Below are positions 1 through 6,241 of a stretch of DNA of 10,647 nucleotides, in pieces. Numbering within the stretch: position 1 is the first letter of the stretch; the number at the start of each line of letters is the position of its first letter. The notes beneath the pieces were generated by a model. It ran no database searches, had not been told where the DNA came from, and was given only the letters and a program-made list of their open reading frames with translations. Source of the stretch: Serpentinimonas sp. (GTDB lineage Bacteria > Pseudomonadota > Gammaproteobacteria > Burkholderiales > Burkholderiaceae_C); the NCBI GenBank assembly GCA_025458665.1, contig JALOSG010000083.1, positions 1 through 10,647 of the forward strand, given 5' to 3'. Both the position numbers and the translations under genes were made by a program.

Positions 1-754
1 TGGCCGCGGGTTCCGGGGCTTTGAAATGCTCGCTGTGCACGGTACCCGCCGGCCAGTGCGCGGTGGCCGCTTCGCAGGCTTTCATGAAACCTGCCGGGCC
101 GCAGAAGTACACGTGGGTGCCGGGTGCAGGGCTGCGCAGCAGCGCCGCGATGTCGAGCCCCTGCTCCGGGTTGCCTTGGTCGTGGTGGAAGTGCAGCTGG
201 CCCGCAGGCACCACGGCGCGCAGATCCTGCGCGAAGGCGGTATGGGCCGGCGTGCGGGCGCAGTAATGCAACTCGAACGAGGCGCCCTGCTGCTGCAAGG
301 TGTGCGCCATGGCCTTGAGCGGCGTGATACCAATGCCGCCGGCCAGCAAGATGCTGTGGCCACCACCCTGCGCCTGGCTCTTCAGGGAATCGGGGTGCAG
401 CGCGAAGGCGTTGCGCGGCAGACCCACCGTGAGCAGTTCGCCCACGCGCACCTGTTCGTGCATGGCCCGCGATCCGCCCCGGCCCTGCTTTTCCCGCAGC
501 ACGCCCAGCAGCCAGTGGCTGCGCTCGGCCGGGTTGCCGGCCAGCGAGTAGGAGCGCACCCGGCCAGCGCCCAGGTGCACATCCACATGGGCGCCGGCTT
601 GCACCGCGGGCAGCGGTGCACCAGCGGGGTCGCGCAGCTCGAAGGCATGGATATCTTCGGCCTCCCAGCGTATGGCGTGCACGCGCAACTTCAGCAACCC
701 GGTTTCGGCCAGTTCCTGCGGCCCCAGCGCGCCTTGTGGCAGCGCCGCGTTCAC
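1..754 (-). CDS. VanB/phthalate-dioxygenase-reductase-type ferredoxin oxidoreductase, partial (C-terminus off the left edge)
   Basis: Electron-transfer partner of the Rieske oxygenase encoded just upstream: it should take electrons from NAD(P)H through a flavin and pass them to the oxygenase. The visible 251 residues show the flavin-binding motif RSYSLAGNP (about 68-76), the phosphate-contacting GRGGSRAMHE (91-100), the nucleotide-binding GGIGITP (139-145) and YFCGPAGFM (216-224). In this family (about 315-325 residues) a C-terminal plant-type [2Fe-2S] ferredoxin domain follows; it would lie outside the window, which ends just after VHSEHFKAPEP. The start is a GTG at 754-752 that overlaps the oxygenase stop as GTGA, preceded by a strong ribosome-binding site (GGAGG on the minus strand, 764-760). 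The overlap implies translational coupling. The family call is firm from motifs; the electron donor and exact partner are inferred from position. Confidence 0.9.
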   Translation of the reverse strand, partial: MNAALPQGALGPQELAETGLLKLRVHAIRWEAEDIHAFELRDPAGAPLPAVQAGAHVDVHLGAGRVRSYSLAGNPAERSHWLLGVLREKQGRGGSRAMHEQVRVGELLTVGLPRNAFALHPDSLKSQAQGGGHSILLAGGIGITPLKAMAHTLQQQGASFELHYCARTPAHTAFAQDLRAVVPAGQLHFHHDQGNPEQGLDIAALLRSPAPGTHVYFCGPAGFMKACEAATAHWPAGTVHSEHFKAPEPAA

Positions 755-2289
755 GCGTGCCTCCGGGCCAGCACCTCCTGCTGCAGCGCTTCCATTTTGT
801 CCTTCACGAAGCGCTGGCGCTCCTCGCCCTTCAGGCTGTCGGACTCGCTCAATATGGCCACCACCTGCCGCGCCAGATGGCGGCGCAGCGTCACTTCTTC
901 TTCGGTGGTGCGGCCCACTGGCAGCTCGAACACGTTGCCCGAGCAGTAGCTGTTCGGCGATCCGCCGCACTCGCGCAGCCATTGCGCAAACTGCTCCGGG
1001 GTGGCCTTGGGGTTGGTACCGCGCACGGCATCGCGCAGCAGTTTCCTGAACATGTACAGGCCCGCGTCGAACTTGGTGGGGTTCTCCAGGGCGTGCACGG
1101 CAATCGGGCGCTGGCTGATGATGGCCTCGTAGTCGCCGGGGGCGTACTGCGCGTCCTTGTAGTTGGCGCGGGCGCGGTGGTCGGACGGAATGGGCGGCAT
1201 GTCTTCGAGCTTGTATTGGCCAAAGCGCTCGGGGCGGCGCATGGCCACCTGCCCTTCCAGAAAGTCGATGGTCTCGTAGCCCACCAGGCTCTTGTCGCCC
1301 ACACCCCGCGTATCGATGCCGGGGCCCATGACCCGCCAGCCCAGCATCTTGCTGTTGTGGTCGTCCACCGGCACGGTCCAGCGGATCATGTGGAAGCGGC
1401 CAAACAGCTTCTTCTGGTGCCCGTCTTCCGAGGTGTAGGCGTGCAGGCTCAGGTTGGGCAGCACCTGGTGCTGCACGCGGATGTACATATGCCCGTCGTC
1501 CGAGCGGCGCGCACCCGAACAGGCCAGGCTGCGCCCGCCGTGCACCGGCACGAAGTGCATGTCGGGCGGCACCTCCATGGAGGCCGCGCCCACCTCATCG
1601 AAGGTGGTGCCCTGGTAGTGTTCGCCGGTCACCTGCCGTTTGGCGTGCAGCGCCATGGTGTGGTAGTTGTCGGCGGCGTTGTCCTGCACCTGCAGCCAGT
1701 TGCAGTGCTGGAAGTTGCTGTAGGGCACCAGTTCGTCGGTATCGGCCACGGTGAAATTGCCTTCCCATTCGGGGAAAGGCGGTTCTTCCTGGGGCGGGCC
1801 CATGTAGGCAAACACCAGGCCGTGGCGCTCGAAGGCTTTGTAGGCACCCTGGCGGATGGAGCAGCGGTAGCGCTCGCCCTCTTCTTCCTCGCCGGCCGGG
1901 AAGGGCACGCGCAGGCAGGTGCCGTCCACATCGAACTGCATGCCGTGGTAGCAGCAGGAAATGCCGCGCTCCATGATCTTGCCGTACTCCAGCGAAGCGC
2001 CGCGGTGAACGCAGTGGGCATGCAACAGACCAATGCGGCCGCTGCCATCGCGGAAGCACACCAGTTCCTCGCCCAGGATTTTCAGGAAGCGCGGCGTGTC
2101 GGTCAGTTCCATGGACATGCACACCGGGTGCCAGAAGCGGCGCATGTATTCGCCGGTGGGCGTGCCCGGGCCCACCTCGGTGAGTTCGGGGTCGTGGCCC
2201 GGCACCTTGTTGCTGAAGTAGCCGCCGTAGGGAATGAGTTTGTTCTCGGTGGCGGTGTCGGGGAAGCTGTCTTTGTCTCGGGTGTTCAT
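751..2289 (-). CDS. Rieske [2Fe-2S] aromatic-ring-hydroxylating oxygenase, large subunit (phthalate-dioxygenase-like)
   Basis: Terminal oxygenase of a two-component system, expected to hydroxylate or oxidatively dealkylate a small, probably aromatic or heterocyclic, substrate in the cytoplasm. In the 512-residue protein the Rieske ligands are Cys93, His95, Cys112 and His115 (C-x-H-x16-C-x2-H). The catalytic iron site is D-x2-H-x4-H at Asp207, His210 and His215 (DNYHTMALH); Asp386 in GDYEAIISQ is the likely third ligand, with Asp207 as the bridge from the Rieske centre. The start is the ATG at 2289, with AGAGG 8 nt upstream; upstream in-frame codons would run into the racemase gene. The reductase overlaps its stop. 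At 512 residues it is longer than typical phthalate-dioxygenase-type subunits (roughly 430-460), the extra lying in a charged, probably helical C-terminal tail (about 462-512). Candidate substrate classes are phthalates, phenoxybenzoates, N- or O-methyl compounds and chlorobenzoates; none can be chosen from sequence. Confidence 0.92.
   Translation of the reverse strand: MNTRDKDSFPDTATENKLIPYGGYFSNKVPGHDPELTEVGPGTPTGEYMRRFWHPVCMSMELTDTPRFLKILGEELVCFRDGSGRIGLLHAHCVHRGASLEYGKIMERGISCCYHGMQFDVDGTCLRVPFPAGEEEEGERYRCSIRQGAYKAFERHGLVFAYMGPPQEEPPFPEWEGNFTVADTDELVPYSNFQHCNWLQVQDNAADNYHTMALHAKRQVTGEHYQGTTFDEVGAASMEVPPDMHFVPVHGGRSLACSGARRSDDGHMYIRVQHQVLPNLSLHAYTSEDGHQKKLFGRFHMIRWTVPVDDHNSKMLGWRVMGPGIDTRGVGDKSLVGYETIDFLEGQVAMRRPERFGQYKLEDMPPIPSDHRARANYKDAQYAPGDYEAIISQRPIAVHALENPTKFDAGLYMFRKLLRDAVRGTNPKATPEQFAQWLRECGGSPNSYCSGNVFELPVGRTTEEEVTLRRHLARQVVAILSESDSLKGEERQRFVKDKMEALQQEVLARRHA
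760..764 (-). promoter_or_regulatory. Ribosome-binding site fixing the GTG start of the reductase
   Basis: GGAGG on the minus strand lies 5 nt before the GTG at 754, inside the last codons of the Rieske oxygenase gene. It decides the start, since no ATG stands near the beginning of the conserved domain. Confidence 0.75.
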
Positions 2290-2340
2290 GGGGGCGGCCT
2301 CTTCGGAATGAAAGAATCGGCAACGCCACAAATTGGCTAC

Positions 2341-2364
2341 CGTATTCTGTATACAGAGAATACG
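2341..2364. promoter_or_regulatory. GTATAC-centred dyad, candidate operator of the Rieske-reductase genes
   Basis: A perfect 12-bp palindrome, TCTGTATACAGA (2346-2357), sits inside a wider inverted repeat with 8-bp arms CGTATTCT (2341-2348) and AGAATACG (2357-2364). Its centre is about 62 nt before the oxygenase start codon, in the 121-nt gap after the racemase gene, which is a natural place for an operator. GTATAC-centred palindromes are common binding sites of FadR-type GntR regulators, and such a regulator begins at 10511. The pairing of regulator and site is inferred. Confidence 0.5.
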
Positions 2365-2385
2365 GCCCAGCCTGAGCATGGTCAT

Positions 2386-2399
2386 CCGGGTAAACCCGG
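2386..2399 (-). other. Short GC-rich hairpin between the racemase and Rieske genes
   Basis: CCGGGTAAACCCGG is a perfect inverted repeat that begins 11 nt past the racemase stop in the direction of transcription. No run of U follows, so it does not look like a full intrinsic terminator. It could weaken read-through or trim the message so that the oxygenase depends on its own promoter. Confidence 0.3.
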
Positions 2400-2410
2400 G
2401 GCAGAGAACT

Positions 2411-3151
2411 TCAGCAAGCCAGCGGAGCGGCCCAGCCCGTGAACGCTTTCGGCAGCGGCGGAGCATAGTCGCCGTGCTTGCTGGTGTGCAAGCCCAAGGC
2501 GTGCAGAGCCTCGGCGAACTTCACCGCCACCGCCACGCCGTCCACCACCGGCACGCCCAGGCGCTGGCTCAGGGTGGCGCACAGCGGGGCCATGCCGGCG
2601 CACCCCAGCACGATGGCGCCGCTGCGGTCCTGCGCCAGCGCGGTGCGGGCGGCGTCTTCTATCTGCTGCAGCGTGGCGGCGTCGCAGCACTCCAGCGCCA
2701 GCACCGGAATGTCGGTGCCATGCACGCCGCGGCACTGGTGCAGCATGCCGTAACGCTGCACCAGTCGCTCGGCCATGATGCAGGTGCGGGTCATGGTGGT
2801 GACCACCGAAAAGCCGGTGGCCAGCATGGAAGCCGCATGGAAGGCGGCCTCGGCAATGCCCAGCACCGGGGCGCGGGTCAGTTCGCGGGCGGCCTCCAGC
2901 CCCGGGTCGCCAAAGCAGGCCACCACCACCGCATCGGGCGGACCATCGGGGTGCGCTTCGGCCAGGCGCACCTGCTCGGCCACACCGGCGGCGGCAAAGG
3001 CCTCGTCGTAATGGCTTTCGATAGACAAGGGCCCGAAGCTGGGCTGCACGGCCTGCACATGGGTGCCGCTGGCTGCCACGGCCCGGGCTGCCGCGGCAAT
3101 GCCCTCGGTCATGCCGGCGGAGGTGTTGGGATTGATGAGCAAGAGTTTCAT
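2411..3151 (-). CDS. Hydantoin/Asp-Glu racemase superfamily protein (HyuE/HpxA-like)
   Basis: Cofactor-independent racemase using two cysteines as acid and base. The 246-residue protein opens with the family's MKLLLINPNTSAGMTEGI, carries the first catalytic cysteine (Cys79) in VVVACFGDPGLEAAREL and the second (Cys184) in IVLGCAGM. Length fits hydantoin and allantoin racemases (about 230-250). These racemise 5-substituted hydantoins or allantoin; the same superfamily includes aspartate and glutamate racemases, maleate isomerase and arylmalonate decarboxylase. The ACFGDPG motif favours the hydantoin/allantoin branch. The ATG at 3151 was chosen because the conserved N-terminus begins there; the reading frame is open upstream to 3304 but has no family similarity. 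The ribosome-binding site is weak. It is the first gene of the leftward set, divergent from the transporter. No hydantoinase or carbamoylase is visible, so the true substrate is uncertain. Confidence 0.85.
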   Translation of the reverse strand: MKLLLINPNTSAGMTEGIAAAARAVAASGTHVQAVQPSFGPLSIESHYDEAFAAAGVAEQVRLAEAHPDGPPDAVVVACFGDPGLEAARELTRAPVLGIAEAAFHAASMLATGFSVVTTMTRTCIMAERLVQRYGMLHQCRGVHGTDIPVLALECCDAATLQQIEDAARTALAQDRSGAIVLGCAGMAPLCATLSQRLGVPVVDGVAVAVKFAEALHALGLHTSKHGDYAPPLPKAFTGWAAPLAC

Positions 3152-3199
3152 GGGAGCACTCGCAGGTTCACGGTCGGGACAGCCCCAAATCGGGGAGTT

Positions 3200-3210
3200 T
3201 TGCATACAAA
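3200..3210. promoter_or_regulatory. TTGCATACAAA element, copy 1 (candidate operator near the racemase start)
   Basis: TTGCATACAA differs by one base from the palindrome TTGTATACAA. It ends 49 nt before the racemase start codon, so a bound protein would sit near that gene's promoter. An identical 11-mer recurs at 3374. No TGG stands at the spacing a sigma-54 promoter would require, so this copy is not a second such promoter. A GntR-type operator is the best guess. Confidence 0.4.
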
Positions 3211-3224
3211 GTAAAAAATTCGCT

Positions 3225-3239
3225 GCATCGTTTTGATGC
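3225..3239. repeat. Inverted repeat GCATC-N5-GATGC
   Basis: Five-base perfect arms with flanking partial symmetry (GCTGCATC on the left, GATGCGCAGC on the right, with a two-base bulge). It lies about 150-165 nt before the predicted sigma-54 transcription start, within the usual range of activator sites. It is short enough to be a chance occurrence. Confidence 0.2.
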
Positions 3240-3250
3240 GCAGCCATCCG

Positions 3251-3290
3251 GGTCAACGCCCCAAAAAGTGGCGCCAACATCGAGTTGACC
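3251..3290. repeat. Inverted repeat GGTCAAC ... GTTGACC around the palindrome TGGCGCCA
   Basis: Exact 7-base arms (3251-3257, 3284-3290) are about 33 bp apart centre to centre, close to three helical turns, and enclose the 8-bp palindrome TGGCGCCA (3269-3276). It lies about 100-140 nt upstream of the predicted sigma-54 start, a normal position for enhancer-binding-protein sites. A 7-base repeat can easily arise by chance in a region this size. Confidence 0.25.
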
Positions 3291-3362
3291 GCCGAAAAAC
3301 GCAAAGAAACCCAGATAAATCATCGATCTACCGCAGAGAACGTCAAAAGCGAACTTCCGGCA

Positions 3363-3378
3363 TGGCACGCTGATTGCA
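3363..3378 (+). promoter_or_regulatory. Sigma-54 (RpoN) -24/-12 promoter of the transporter operon
   Basis: TGGCACGCTGATTGCA matches the sigma-54 core TGGCACG-N4-TTGC at every defined base, with GG and GC at the required spacing (GG at 3364-3365, GC at 3376-3377). Transcription should start near 3389, giving a leader of about 100 nt before the binding-protein start at 3491. Sigma-54 promoters require an ATP-driven enhancer-binding protein; none is encoded in the window. The flanking, less conserved positions match only in part. Confidence 0.75.
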
Positions 3379-3384
3379 TACAAA
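3374..3384. promoter_or_regulatory. TTGCATACAAA element, copy 2 (overlaps the sigma-54 -12 box)
   Basis: Identical to the 11-mer at 3200. Its first bases are the -12 element of the sigma-54 promoter, so part of the match is explained by that promoter; the ATACAAA remainder is not. A repressor bound here would directly block RNA polymerase. Confidence 0.35.
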
Positions 3385-3490
3385 AAGCCTGCCAACTCAG
3401 TTGCGGGCGCTCCGAACGGGAAGCCACGCAGTCCGAGCGCACACCCTTTTGCCCTTGCCAACCCCCGCCATCCGTTCTGGAGGAGTCACG

Positions 3491-5161
3491 ATGAACCGGT
3501 CTACCCGCCTGCCCCGTCTCGCACCCCAATTCATGGGCCTCGCCCTCACCATCGGCCTGTCCGCCGCGCTGGTATCTCCCACTGTGCTGGCACAGGAAAA
3601 AGTGCTGCGCATTGCCATGACCGCCGCCGACATCCCGCGCACGCTCGGCCAGCCCGACCAGGGCTTCGAGGGCAACCGTTTCACCGGCATTCCCATGTAC
3701 GACGCGCTCACGCAGTGGGATCTCTCCAAGGCCGATGCCCCCAGCGTCCTCATCCCCGGCCTGGCCACCTCCTGGGCCGTGACCGAGCAGGACAAGACCA
3801 AGTGGGTCTTCAAGCTGCGCCCCGGTGTGAAGTTCCACGACGGCTCCGACTTCAACGCCGACGCCGTGGTGTGGAACGTGCAGAAGGTGCTGGACAAGGA
3901 CGCCGTGCATTTCGATGCCAGCCAGGTGGGCGTGACCGCCTCACGCATGCCCACGCTGCGCAGCGCCCGCAAGATAGACAACCTCACGGTGGAACTCACC
4001 ACCAGCGAGCCCGACGCCTTCCTGCCGCTGAACCTGACCAACCTGTTCATGGCTTCCCCGGCCCACTGGCAGAAGAAGTTCGAGGCCGCTGCGGGCGCCA
4101 CCCCGGCCGACAAGGCCAAGAACGCCTGGACCGCCTTCGCCGCCGACGCCTCCGGTTCCGGCCCCTTCAAGATGGCCCGCTTCGTGCCGCGCGAGCGCCT
4201 GGAACTGGTGGCCAACAAGGCCTACTGGGACCCCAAGCGCACCCCCAAGCTGGACCGCGTGGTGCTCATTCCCATGCCCGAAGCCAATGCCCGCACCGCC
4301 GCGCTGCTGTCCGGTCAGGTGGACTGGATCGAGGCGCCCGCGCCCGATGCCATGCCCCAGATCCGCCAGCGCGGCTTCAAGATCGAGAGCAACGCCCAGC
4401 CGCACGTGTGGCCGTGGCAGCTGTCCTTTGCCGAAGGCTCGCCGTGGCTGGACAAGCGCGTGCGCCACGCCGCCAACCTGTGCGTGGACCGCGAGGGCAT
4501 GAAAACCCTGCTGGGCGGCATGATGGCCGTGCCCAAAGGCACCGTGCCCCCCGGCCACCCGTGGTGGGGCAACCCCAAGTTCGACATCAGGTACGACGTG
4601 GCCGCCGCCCGCAAGCTGATGACCGAGGCCGGCCACAGCGCTGCCAAGCCGCTGAAGGTGAAGGTGCAAATTTCTGCCTCGGGCTCCGGCCAGATGCAGC
4701 CGCTGCCCATGAACGAGTTCGTGCAGCAGTCCCTGAAGCAGTGCTACTTCGATGTGGAGTTCGACGTCATCGAATGGAACACGCTGTTCACCAACTGGCG
4801 CCGTGGTGCCAAGGACCCCACCGCCAACGGCGCGCACGCCATCAACGTGAGCTTTGCGGCCATGGACCCGTTCTTTGCCATGGTGCGCTTCACCAGCACC
4901 AAGACCTTCCCGCCGGTGTCCAACAACTGGGGCCACTTTGGCAATGAAGAGTTCGACAAGCTCATTGCCGATGCGCGCACCACCTTCGACGATGCCAAGC
5001 GCGACGAGGCCCTGGCCAAGCTGCACGCCCGCATTGTGGAAGAAGCGCCCTTCATCTGGATTGCGCACGACGTGGGCCCGCGTGCCATGAGCGCCAAGGT
5101 GAAAGGCTTCGTGCAGCCACGCAGCTGGTTCGTGGACCTGGCACCCGTGTCCATGGAGTAA
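3491..5161 (+). CDS. ABC transporter periplasmic substrate-binding protein, family 5 (DppA/OppA-like)
   Basis: Periplasmic receptor that captures the transported compound and delivers it to the membrane complex. The 556-residue precursor has a Sec signal peptide with an Arg-containing n-region, a hydrophobic core (about 13-29) and a likely cleavage after VLA at residue 34, giving a mature start at QEK. The family-5 signature region is present around residues 105-130 (WVFKLRPGVKFHDG followed by FNADAVVWNV). Length suits the family (about 500-560). The ATG at 3491 is preceded 5 nt away by an excellent GGAGGAG; an in-frame TTG at 3374 lies inside the promoter and is rejected. It is the first gene of a sigma-54-driven operon. 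Family-5 proteins bind peptides but also nickel, opines, glutathione and other small molecules; context suggests an amide- or hydantoin-like ligand, but this is inference. Confidence 0.92.
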   Translation: MNRSTRLPRLAPQFMGLALTIGLSAALVSPTVLAQEKVLRIAMTAADIPRTLGQPDQGFEGNRFTGIPMYDALTQWDLSKADAPSVLIPGLATSWAVTEQDKTKWVFKLRPGVKFHDGSDFNADAVVWNVQKVLDKDAVHFDASQVGVTASRMPTLRSARKIDNLTVELTTSEPDAFLPLNLTNLFMASPAHWQKKFEAAAGATPADKAKNAWTAFAADASGSGPFKMARFVPRERLELVANKAYWDPKRTPKLDRVVLIPMPEANARTAALLSGQVDWIEAPAPDAMPQIRQRGFKIESNAQPHVWPWQLSFAEGSPWLDKRVRHAANLCVDREGMKTLLGGMMAVPKGTVPPGHPWWGNPKFDIRYDVAAARKLMTEAGHSAAKPLKVKVQISASGSGQMQPLPMNEFVQQSLKQCYFDVEFDVIEWNTLFTNWRRGAKDPTANGAHAINVSFAAMDPFFAMVRFTSTKTFPPVSNNWGHFGNEEFDKLIADARTTFDDAKRDEALAKLHARIVEEAPFIWIAHDVGPRAMSAKVKGFVQPRSWFVDLAPVSME

Positions 5162-5171
5162 GCCTGCCAAT

Positions 5172-5203
5172 CCGGGGCGCGTGCCGTGTGGCGCGCGCCC
5201 CGG
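5172..5203 (+). other. Strong RNA hairpin after the binding-protein gene (attenuator or mRNA stabiliser)
   Basis: Bases 5172-5185 pair with 5190-5203: a 14-bp stem (13 Watson-Crick pairs, one G-U at 5182/5193) closing a GTGT loop, starting 10 nt after the stop codon. No T-run follows at once, the first T-rich stretch being about 20 nt further on, so it is not a classical terminator. In other ABC operons, such as malE-malF, a hairpin here protects the binding-protein message and lowers permease expression; the same role is likely. Confidence 0.6.
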
Positions 5204-5248
5204 CTGCCTGTGTGTTGAGTTGTTTTCCTTAGCCTGAAGGATCCGCCC

Positions 5249-6202
5249 ATGCTCGGCTTCCTGTTCCGCCGCGTCGTGTACACGCTGCCCATCATGCTGG
5301 GCGTGGCCCTGGTGTGCTTTGCCCTGGTGCACCTGTCCCCCGGCGACCCGCTGGTCTCCATCCTGCCGCCCGATGCGTCGCAGGAACTGCAGGAACAACT
5401 GATCGAGCTGTACGGCTTCAACCGCTCCTACCCGGAACAGTTCTTCAGCTGGGTGTGGCGCGCGTTGCAAGGCGATCTGGGCACCTCCATCGCCTCGGGC
5501 CGCTCGGTCACCGAGGAAGTCATGCGCGCAGTGGTAAACACGCTGCGCCTGGCGCTGCTCGCCACGGCCATAGGTTTTGTATTTGGCTGCCTGTTCGGTT
5601 TTGTGGCTGGCTACTTTCAGGGCTCCTGGCTGGACAAGGCCGCCTCCCTCACCTCGGTGCTGGGCGTGAGCGTGCCGCACTACTGGCTGGGTATGGTGCT
5701 GGTCATCGTGTTCTCCTCTATCCTCATGTGGCTGCCTCCGGGCGGCGCGGGCCCGGGCGGCTCGGGCGACTGGGTCTGGGACTGGGAGCACGTGAAGCAC
5801 ATGATCCTGCCCGCCATCACCATGAGCGTCATTCCCATGGGCATCATCGCGCGCACGGTACGCGCCCTGGTGGCCGAAATCCTGGCGCAGGAATTCATTG
5901 TGGGCCTGCGCGCCAAGGGCCTGGGAGACCTGGGCGTGTTCCTGCACGTGGTGAAGAACGCCGCGCCCACCGCACTGGCCGTCATGGGCCTGCAGCTGGG
6001 CTACCTGCTGGGCGGCTCGATCCTCATCGAGACCGTGTTTTCCTGGCCGGGCACCGGCTTCCTGCTCAACTCGGCCATCTTCCAGCGCGACCTGCCACTG
6101 CTGCAGGGAACCATTCTGGTGCTGGCCATGTTCTTCGTGGTGCTCAACCTCGTGGTCGATGTGATCCAGACGCTGCTGGACCCGCGCATTGCAAGGTCTT
6201 GA
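5249..6202 (+). CDS. Dipeptide/oligopeptide-type ABC transporter permease (DppB-like)
   Basis: First of the two inner-membrane subunits forming the translocation channel. The 317-residue protein has about six hydrophobic segments (roughly 9-29, 99-121, 134-162, 187-203, 243-263 and 287-308) and a large periplasmic loop after the first, typical of the DppB type. The cytoplasmic EAA-type coupling loop, which contacts the ATPases, is at about 215-238 (EFIVGLRAKGLGDLG onward). The N-terminus LFRRVVYTLPIMLGV and the HLSPGDP motif are characteristic. GAAGGA stands 7 nt before the ATG. It is separated from the binding-protein gene by an 87-nt gap carrying the hairpin. Substrate cannot be predicted from the permease. 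Confidence 0.92.
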   Translation: MLGFLFRRVVYTLPIMLGVALVCFALVHLSPGDPLVSILPPDASQELQEQLIELYGFNRSYPEQFFSWVWRALQGDLGTSIASGRSVTEEVMRAVVNTLRLALLATAIGFVFGCLFGFVAGYFQGSWLDKAASLTSVLGVSVPHYWLGMVLVIVFSSILMWLPPGGAGPGGSGDWVWDWEHVKHMILPAITMSVIPMGIIARTVRALVAEILAQEFIVGLRAKGLGDLGVFLHVVKNAAPTALAVMGLQLGYLLGGSILIETVFSWPGTGFLLNSAIFQRDLPLLQGTILVLAMFFVVLNLVVDVIQTLLDPRIARS

Positions 6203-6241
6203 AACACAGCCTGAAACCCGACACACGCACAGGACGCTCCC

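Larger units (their letters stand above)
3152..3490. other. Divergent intergenic control region between racemase and transporter operons
   Basis: This 339-nt stretch has no credible gene and is visibly less GC-rich than its surroundings. It holds two copies of TTGCATACAAA (3200-3210, 3374-3384), a sigma-54 promoter facing right (3363-3378), a CCCC/GGGG hairpin (3183-3195) in the racemase leader, and inverted repeats at 3225-3239 and 3251-3290. A degenerate IHF-like stretch (3318-3330, two mismatches by eye) lies where IHF usually bends sigma-54 promoters. No convincing sigma-70 promoter for the racemase could be picked out. Confidence 0.7.

Noticed and set aside
2386..2399. Intrinsic terminator of the racemase gene
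   Set aside because: The stem is short and no U-tract follows on the minus-strand transcript, so it is listed only as a hairpin.
616..2442. A 608-codon plus-strand open frame antisense to the Rieske and reductase genes
   Set aside because: It has low-complexity Ala/His/Val/Gly composition, no motif and no ribosome-binding site, and is opposite a gene with full Rieske and iron-site motifs.
3198..3204. A second sigma-54 promoter at the first TTGCATACAAA copy
   Set aside because: No TGG or GG stands at the required distance upstream; the bases there are TC.
3152..3304. N-terminal extension of the racemase frame upstream to 3304
   Set aside because: The conserved family N-terminus MKLLLINPNTS begins at 3151, and the extension would cover regulatory DNA without resembling the family.
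3374..3490. N-terminal extension of the binding protein from a TTG at 3374
   Set aside because: That codon is inside the sigma-54 -12 element, while the ATG at 3491 has an ideal ribosome-binding site and opens a proper signal peptide.
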